NCBI RefSeq assembly: GCF_018070325.1
Contig: NZ_JAGPXY010000053.1
Coordinates: 1-45,862 of the forward strand
Length of the DNA: 45,862 nt
Source: Micromonospora sp. H61
GTDB taxonomy: Bacteria > Actinomycetota > Actinomycetes > Mycobacteriales > Micromonosporaceae
Direction of reading: 5' to 3'
Shown here: positions 40,808 to 45,862 of the stretch, in pieces
Numbering within the stretch: position 1 is the first letter of the stretch
Layout of the letters: every line of letters begins with the position of its first letter
The notes under the pieces: model-generated
Databases searched by the model: none
Seen by the model: only the letters and a program-made list of their open reading frames with translations
Told to the model about the DNA's origin: nothing
Translations under genes and position numbers: made by a program

Positions 40808-41811
40808 CGGGTCCGGGTGGACTCGCGGAGTTCCAGGCGGTAGGGGGCGCGGAGTTCCCGGGCGGAGACGGTGGGATCACCCTCCAGGCGGTTGGCGAGG
40901 AGTTCGACGGCCAGGCGGGCGACCTGCTCCTTGTCCGGGGCGACGGTGCTCAGGGTCGGGGTGGCGAACCTGCCGTCCTCGATGTCGTCGAAGCCGGCCA
41001 CCGCCATGTCCTCGGGCACCCGCAGGCCGGCCTCGTGCAGCGCCCGCAGGGCACCGAGGGCCAGCGTGTCGTTGAAGCAGAAGACGGCGTCGGGGCGTAC
41101 CCCGCAGGTGAGCAGGCCCCGCATCGCGGCCGCGCCGTCGGCGCGGTGCCAGGCCGGCGCGGACGCCACCAGGTCCTGGTCGTGGTCGAGGCCGGCGGCG
41201 CGCAGCGCGTCGCGGTAGCCGGCCAGGCGCAGCCGGGCGCTGGCACCCTCGTCGGTGCGCTGCGCGCCGATGGCAGCGATCCGGCGGTGACCCAACTGGA
41301 TCAGGTGGCTGGTGATCTCCCGGGCCGCTGCCACGTTGTCGATCACCACGCGATCCGCCGGGCAGTGTTCGATCCGCTCGCCGAGCAGCACCATCGGAGT
41401 GCCGTCCAGACCGGCCAGGTCCGCGGCGGTGAGCGCCAACGGACTGAGGATGAGCCCGTCGATCAGGTGGTCGGTGATACCGGAGGCAAGCACCCGTTCC
41501 TGGTCACGCCGGCCGCCGGTCTGGTCGATGAGCACCGTCCAGGCGTGCTCGGCGGCGGCGCTGACCACGTGACGGGCCAGCTCGGCGAAGTACGGGATGT
41601 CCAGTTCCGGAACGGCCAGCGCGATCACGCCGGTGCGTCCCTTGCGGAGGTGACGGGCGGAGAGGTTGGGCCGGTAGTTGAGTTCGACGATCGCCTCCTC
41701 GACCCGGGCCCGGGTGTCCGGTCGTACGTGCACGTGGCCGTTCACGACGTTGGAGACGGTCTTGACGGAGACGCCGGCCCGTTCGGCCACGTCCTTGAGT
41801 CTGTGTCGCAC
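40804..41811 (-). CDS. LacI-family transcriptional regulator
   Basis: A 335-residue repressor. N-terminal LacI helix-turn-helix with hinge: LKDVAERAGVSVKTVSNVVNG, then LNYRPNLSARHLR. The rest is the periplasmic-binding-protein-like sensor with VIALAVPELDIPYFAELARH and VAGFDDIEDGRFATPTLSTV near the end. Ligand is probably a sugar or nucleoside. The GTG start has GGGAGG upstream. It lies 37 bases downstream of the permease stop on the same strand, so the two may be co-regulated. Its stop overlaps the methyltransferase stop at CTAG (40804-40807). Confidence 0.92.
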   Translation of the reverse strand: MRHRLKDVAERAGVSVKTVSNVVNGHVHVRPDTRARVEEAIVELNYRPNLSARHLRKGRTGVIALAVPELDIPYFAELARHVVSAAAEHAWTVLIDQTGGRRDQERVLASGITDHLIDGLILSPLALTAADLAGLDGTPMVLLGERIEHCPADRVVIDNVAAAREITSHLIQLGHRRIAAIGAQRTDEGASARLRLAGYRDALRAAGLDHDQDLVASAPAWHRADGAAAMRGLLTCGVRPDAVFCFNDTLALGALRALHEAGLRVPEDMAVAGFDDIEDGRFATPTLSTVAPDKEQVARLAVELLANRLEGDPTVSARELRAPYRLELRESTRTR

Positions 41812-41848
41812 GCCGCAACCTCCCCGAGGTGACGGGCGCACCATACCG

Positions 41849-43330
41849 TCAGCGACCCTCCTGCACGGCGGGCTCGTGCTGGGCCAGCCGGTTGCGGCGG
41901 CGGCCGTAGCCGAAGTAGATCAACGCGCCGAGCAGCATCCAGGCCAGGAACCGCAGCCAGGTCTCCACCGACAGGTTGAGCATCAGGTAGAAGCAGGCCA
42001 ACGCCGAGACGATCGGCAGCACCGGTGAGAACGGCACCCGGAACGGCCGCTCCAGGTCGGGCCGCTTGCGGCGCAGGATCGGCACCGCCACCGACACGAG
42101 GACGAACGCGCAGAGCGCGCCGATGCTGACCAGGTCGGCCAGCGCGGACAGTGGCAGGAAGCCGGCCAGCAGCGCGACCGCCACCGTCATGATCGCCGAG
42201 ATCCGGTACGGGGTGCCCCAGCGCGGGTGCACCTTCGCGATCGAGGGCGGGATCAACCCGTCCCGGGCGATGGCGAAGCCGATCCGGCCCATCGCCACCA
42301 GGTCGACCAGGATGACGCTGGTCAGGCCCGCGACCGCGGCGATGGAGACCAACACTGCCGCCCAGCCCGCGCCGACCGACTCGAAGGCCGACGCGATCGG
42401 GGCGCCCCGGTCGATCTCGGTGTACGGCACCATCCCGACCACCACCAGCGAGACGCCGATGTAGAGCACCGTGGAGATCAGCAGCGTGCCGAGCAGACCC
42501 AGGGTGAGGTCCCGCTTGGGCTTCCTCGTCTCCTCGCCCAGGTTGGCCACGGCCTCGAAGCCGGTGTACGCGAAGAAGACCACGGCGGCGGCGCTGAGCA
42601 CCCCGACGAAGCCGAAGACCGACGGCTCCAGCCCGAAGAGCGCCTGCGTGACCGGCTGCTTGATGCCGTCGTCGCCGCTCCCGGCGGGCTCGGCCGGCGG
42701 GATGAACGGGGTGAGGTTGGCGGCCTTGACGAAGAACAGCCCGGCTACCACCACGAAGACGCAGATGGCCACCTTGACCAGCACCAGCAGGTTGGTGATC
42801 CGGGCGGATTCGCGGATGCCGACGATCGCCACGATGCCGAGGATCAGCACGATCGCGATGGCGCCCACGTTGACGGTGCTGCCCTCCTCGCCGAACCATC
42901 GGGTCGGCAGGTCGAGCAGTTCGGCGAGGTAGCCGGACCAGCCTCGGGCCACCACGGCGGCGCCGAGCGCGAACTCCAGCAGCAGGTCCCAGCCGATGAT
43001 CCAGGCGACGATCTCGCCCATCGTGGCGTACGCGTAGGTGTAGGCGCTGCCGGCGGTCGGCACGCTGGAGGCCAACTCGGCGTAGCAGAGGGCGGCGAGC
43101 AGGGCCACCACGCCGGCGATGGCGAAGGAGATCACCACGCCCGGCCCGGCGCTGTCCCGGGCCTCGATCCCGGTGAGTGTGAAGATGCCGGTGCCGATCA
43201 CGATGCCGATGCCGAAGCCGGTGAGGTCGATCGCGCCGAGCCGTCGCTTCAGCCCCAGCTGGCCGTCGCTGCCGTCCGCCTCACCTTGGGCTATCACGTC
43301 CTTGATTGGTTTTGTGCGCAGCACGGACAC
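41849..43330 (-). CDS. APC-superfamily amino acid permease (cationic amino acid type)
   Basis: A 493-residue transporter with about 12 membrane helices. The first helix contains GIVIGTGIFTLTG, the Gly-rich loop that holds the substrate backbone in APC transporters. YAELASSVPTAGSAYTYAY and FFAYTGFEAVANLGEE are further family marks, closest to the YfnA / cationic amino acid transporter branch. GTG 43330 is used because GGGAGGGG lies just upstream and residues before it are repeat-like and basic. The LacI gene follows. The divergent gene is the secreted glycosidase. Confidence 0.92.
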   Translation of the reverse strand: MSVLRTKPIKDVIAQGEADGSDGQLGLKRRLGAIDLTGFGIGIVIGTGIFTLTGIEARDSAGPGVVISFAIAGVVALLAALCYAELASSVPTAGSAYTYAYATMGEIVAWIIGWDLLLEFALGAAVVARGWSGYLAELLDLPTRWFGEEGSTVNVGAIAIVLILGIVAIVGIRESARITNLLVLVKVAICVFVVVAGLFFVKAANLTPFIPPAEPAGSGDDGIKQPVTQALFGLEPSVFGFVGVLSAAAVVFFAYTGFEAVANLGEETRKPKRDLTLGLLGTLLISTVLYIGVSLVVVGMVPYTEIDRGAPIASAFESVGAGWAAVLVSIAAVAGLTSVILVDLVAMGRIGFAIARDGLIPPSIAKVHPRWGTPYRISAIMTVAVALLAGFLPLSALADLVSIGALCAFVLVSVAVPILRRKRPDLERPFRVPFSPVLPIVSALACFYLMLNLSVETWLRFLAWMLLGALIYFGYGRRRNRLAQHEPAVQEGR

Positions 43331-43532
43331 CCGGTCACCCCTCCCACCGTGCGACCACCCCCGTGGCGGCCGGTGACCGCCGTTGCTACCCACCGGCGCG
43401 ATTGGTCAACCGCGAACTCTTGCGGCGACGGCCAGACTGTGAAAATTTCCTACCAGCAACGCGGACATCGACGGCGAATCTTGCCGCGCACCGCGCGAAA
43501 CATCCGGGAGCCCCAACGAAGGGACACACCGC

Positions 43533-45209
43533 ATGAAAGCCACCCGACTCGGAGTCACCGGGCTGATCGCAGCCCTGCTCGGCACGTTCGTCACCGCCAC
43601 CCCCGCGAGCGCCGCACCCAGCGCGGCCGACACCACTGGCACCGCCACCTGCGCCACCGACCCGACCACCCCGAAACGGCAGTTCCGGGCCATGTGGATC
43701 TCCTCGGTGGTCAACATCGACTGGCCCAGCAAGGCGTCCCAGACCAACCCGGACCGGATCGCGGCCCAACAGGCCGAATACCGCGAGCTGCTCGACCTGG
43801 CCGGGCGACTGCACCACAACGCCGTCGTGGTGCAGGTCCGGCCCACCGCCGACGCGCTCTGGCCCTCGCCGTACGAGCCCTGGTCGGAATACCTGACCGG
43901 GGTACGCGGCCAGGACCCGGGCTGGGACCCACTGGCGTTCCTGGTCGACGAGTCGCACAAGCGGAACCTGGAGTTCCACGCCTGGTTCAACCCGTACCGC
44001 GTCTCCATGCCGGCCCCCGGCGGCGCCGGTGCGGACCTGACCCAGCTCGCCCCCGGCCACCCGGCCCAGCAGCACCCCGACTGGACCTTCGCCTACCCAC
44101 CGGCCGGCGTGGCCGGCAGCCGGCTCTACTACAACCCCGGAATTCCCGAGGTCCGCGAGTTCGTCCAGACCGCCATGATGGACGCCGTCAATCGGTACGA
44201 CATCGACGGCGTCCACTTCGACGACTACTTCTACCCCTACCCCAGCGGCACCTACCAGGTGCCGGACGACGCGACCTTCGCCGCCCACAACCGGGGCTTC
44301 ACCGACCGGGCCGACTGGCGGCGGGACAACATCAACCTGCTGATCCAGGAGATGAACGGCAAGATCAAGGCGGCGAAGCCGTGGGTGAAGTTCGGCGTCA
44401 GCCCGTTCGGCATCTGGCGCAACAAGACCGCCGACCCGCTGGGTTCGGACACCACCGGCAGCCAGTCGTACGACATCATCTCCGCCGACACCCGCAAGTG
44501 GATCAAGCAGGAGTGGATCGACTACGTGGTGCCGCAGCTCTACTGGTACATCGGTCAGTACCCGGCCGCCGACTACGCGCGCCTGGTGCCGTGGTGGGCC
44601 GAGACGGTGCGCGGCACCCGCGTGCAGCTCTACATCGGCCAGGCCGACTACAAGAGCGGCGACCCGGCGTACGGGCCGTACTGGCAGAACCCGCGTGAGC
44701 TGTCCGACCACCTGACGCTCAACCGGTCGTACCCGGAGGTGCAGGGCAACGTGCACTTCTCCGCGGTGCAGGTGCGCGCCAACCGCCTCGGCGCCACCGA
44801 CATCTACGCGGGCGAGCACTACTCCCGCCCGGCCCTGGTGCCGGCCATGCCCCACCTGCCGGCCCGGCCGCTGCTCTTCCCGGTGGTCAGCAAGGCGATC
44901 CGGCAGGCCGACGGGGTCCGGCTCACCTGGCGGCAGCCCGCCGACGGCGTCGGTCCGCTCGGCACCGCCACCTCGTACGCGATCTATCGGTTCGACGGCA
45001 CCACGCTGCCCGGTCGGTGCGCCACTGCCGACGCCGCGCACCTGGTCGGCACCGTCCGGGCCACGCCCGGCAACGACCAGTCCTGGGTGGACACCTCGGC
45101 CGGGCCTGGTCGGCGCTACACCTACCGACTGACCGCACTGGACCGGTCGGCGAACGAGAGCCCCGCCAGCCCGCCGGCATTCGTCTGTTTCAACGCATGT
45201 CACCAATAG
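43533..45209 (+). CDS. Secreted glycoside hydrolase, GH10-like (GHL10/DUF187)
   Basis: A 558-residue exported enzyme. Signal peptide 1-28 (cleavage after ASA). TIM-barrel marks of the GHL10 family: FRAMWISSVVNIDWPS, VVQVRPTADALWPS, FHAWFNPYR, IDGVHFDDYFYPYP (probable acidic catalytic site), FGVSPFGIW and VPQLYWYIGQ. A fibronectin type III-like domain covers about 445-555. Family members act on cell-wall or plant polysaccharides; the exact linkage is not known for most. ATG 43533 has GAAGGGA upstream. It is divergent from the permease. Confidence 0.92.
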   Translation: MKATRLGVTGLIAALLGTFVTATPASAAPSAADTTGTATCATDPTTPKRQFRAMWISSVVNIDWPSKASQTNPDRIAAQQAEYRELLDLAGRLHHNAVVVQVRPTADALWPSPYEPWSEYLTGVRGQDPGWDPLAFLVDESHKRNLEFHAWFNPYRVSMPAPGGAGADLTQLAPGHPAQQHPDWTFAYPPAGVAGSRLYYNPGIPEVREFVQTAMMDAVNRYDIDGVHFDDYFYPYPSGTYQVPDDATFAAHNRGFTDRADWRRDNINLLIQEMNGKIKAAKPWVKFGVSPFGIWRNKTADPLGSDTTGSQSYDIISADTRKWIKQEWIDYVVPQLYWYIGQYPAADYARLVPWWAETVRGTRVQLYIGQADYKSGDPAYGPYWQNPRELSDHLTLNRSYPEVQGNVHFSAVQVRANRLGATDIYAGEHYSRPALVPAMPHLPARPLLFPVVSKAIRQADGVRLTWRQPADGVGPLGTATSYAIYRFDGTTLPGRCATADAAHLVGTVRATPGNDQSWVDTSAGPGRRYTYRLTALDRSANESPASPPAFVCFNACHQ

Positions 45210-45234
45210 TTGGCGATACGCATACCGCCTAGTT

Positions 45235-45280
45235 GATCAGCTGATCGACACTCATCGACATCCGGTAACCCGCCGGTAAC
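45235..45280. promoter_or_regulatory. Palindrome and direct repeat upstream of the phospholipase gene
   Basis: A perfect 12-base palindrome GATCAGCTGATC (45235-45246) is followed by two copies of CCGGTAAC (45262-45269 and 45273-45280) spaced 11 bases, one helical turn. Direct repeats at that spacing are typical of activator sites. The gene starts at 45317. The palindrome could alternatively end the glycosidase transcript. Confidence 0.35.
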
Positions 45281-45316
45281 TTCCGTCCCACCCGCTCACC
45301 CCCGCGGAGGTAACCC

Positions 45317-45853
45317 GTGCCCCGACGTCTCGCCACCCTGATCGCCTCGGGCGCGTTAGCGCTGCTCGCCACCCTCGCCATCGCGTCCCCCGCCGCCGCC
45401 GTCACCCCGGCCCAACGGCTCTCCGTGCTGTCCAGCTGGACCCAGACCAGCGCGTCCAGCTACAACTCGTGGAACAGCGCCCGGGTCAACCGGGCACCCT
45501 GGGCCGAGTACAACTTCAACTGGTCCACCGACTACTGCTCGTCCAGCCCGGACAACCCGCTCGGCTTCACCTTCAACCTGGGCTGCTACCGACACGACTT
45601 CGGCTACCGCAACTACAAGGCGGTCGGCCAGTTCTCCGCCAACAAGTCCCGCCTCGACAGCGCCTTCTACGAGGACCTGAAGCGCGTCTGCACCACGTAC
45701 AACTCGGTCGTCCGGCCGGCCTGCTACAGCCTGGCCTGGACCTACTACCAGGCGGTCAGCATCTTCGGTTCGGTAGCGGCCGTCCAGCAGGCCGACATCG
45801 ACCGCGCTGCCCGAATGAAGGCCCAAGCCGAAGCCAACGCCAAAACCCACTAA
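45317..45853 (+). CDS. Secreted bacterial phospholipase A2
   Basis: A 178-residue exported lipase. Signal peptide 1-28 (AAA before the site). The active site is H93-D94 in CYRHDFGYRNY, the bacterial PLA2 signature, with Cys pairs (C74/C90, C125/C136) probably forming disulfides and acidic residues around 114-120 (LDSAFYEDL) for Ca2+. It releases fatty acid from the sn-2 position of phospholipids. GTG 45317 has GGAGG just upstream. A short basic tail ends the protein nine bases before the window edge. Confidence 0.93.
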   Translation: MPRRLATLIASGALALLATLAIASPAAAVTPAQRLSVLSSWTQTSASSYNSWNSARVNRAPWAEYNFNWSTDYCSSSPDNPLGFTFNLGCYRHDFGYRNYKAVGQFSANKSRLDSAFYEDLKRVCTTYNSVVRPACYSLAWTYYQAVSIFGSVAAVQQADIDRAARMKAQAEANAKTH

Positions 45854-45862
45854 CCCCACCCC

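Noticed and set aside
42227..44698. An 823-codon plus-strand frame over the permease and glycosidase
   Set aside because: It runs antisense to the permease and in the wrong frame of the glycosidase; no domain visible.
43386..45206. A 606-codon minus-strand frame opposite the glycosidase
   Set aside because: Valine/Gly-rich shadow; the plus strand has a signal peptide, ribosome binding site and family motifs.
1..45862. CRISPR arrays, tRNA/rRNA genes, transposases or phage genes
   Set aside because: No regularly spaced repeats, no cloverleaf-like sequence with a TTCGA loop context, and no such proteins were seen. Absence by eye is not proof; a covariance-model tRNA search would be decisive.

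Overview
The window is a high-GC actinomycete chromosome segment of about 45.9 kb, densely coding on both strands. The gene repertoire, GTG/TTG starts, frequent stop/start overlaps and GATC-centred intergenic hairpins fit Micromonosporaceae, most likely Micromonospora or a close relative. This is a judgement from content; no database search was possible. I see no rRNA, tRNA, CRISPR array, transposase or phage gene, so this is chromosome carrying several accessory genes rather than a mobile element.

Layout. (1) 1-5401: a housekeeping block with the same order as Mycobacterium tuberculosis Rv3207c-Rv3211 (DUF3152 start, TetR, DUF3107, ferritin-like protein, RhlE-type helicase), then an SAM methyltransferase. 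(2) 5413-9891: small membrane protein, XRE regulator, an anchored protein with duplicated His-rich modules, and a RecQ helicase with a phosphoribosyltransferase-like tail. (3) 9991-14795: a complete branched-chain amino acid type ABC importer, livK-G-F-H-M on the minus strand, with a short repeat on both sides of livF that supplies ribosome binding sites. (4) 15185-18508: secreted glycerophosphodiesterase and a KtrB/KtrA-type potassium uptake pair. (5) 18623-23955: a Ser/Thr kinase with an extracellular CBM2-like domain, a fused MFS/spermidine-synthase-like protein, a secreted coiled-coil protein with a putative zinc peptidase-like domain, and an inositol-monophosphatase-family enzyme. The last is the end of a coupled signalling operon (27371 down to 23146: receiver-PP2C phosphatase, CHASE3 histidine kinase, CheY-like regulator, phosphatase). 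(6) 27617-33025: membrane M28 peptidase, small anchored protein and a STAND (NB-ARC plus TPR) ATPase. (7) 33030-35587: a two-gene unit of 2OG-Fe(II) oxygenase and PLP-dependent dehydratase, divergent from a 61-residue peptide and a small membrane protein. (8) 35605-45853: Nudix, Smr, TPR, polyphosphate-glucokinase-like, ABC-F, a BON-methyltransferase fusion, LacI regulator with amino acid permease, a GH10-like secreted glycosidase and a secreted phospholipase A2.

The best candidates for undescribed biology are the oxygenase/dehydratase/peptide neighbourhood (33030-35587), the STAND ATPase with its divergent membrane partner (30104-33025), the CBM2-bearing kinase (18623-20278), the RecQ-PRTase fusion, and two repeat families: GATC-centred hairpins after gene ends and the Shine-Dalgarno-bearing repeat in the liv operon. 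All functional assignments come from motif reading only.
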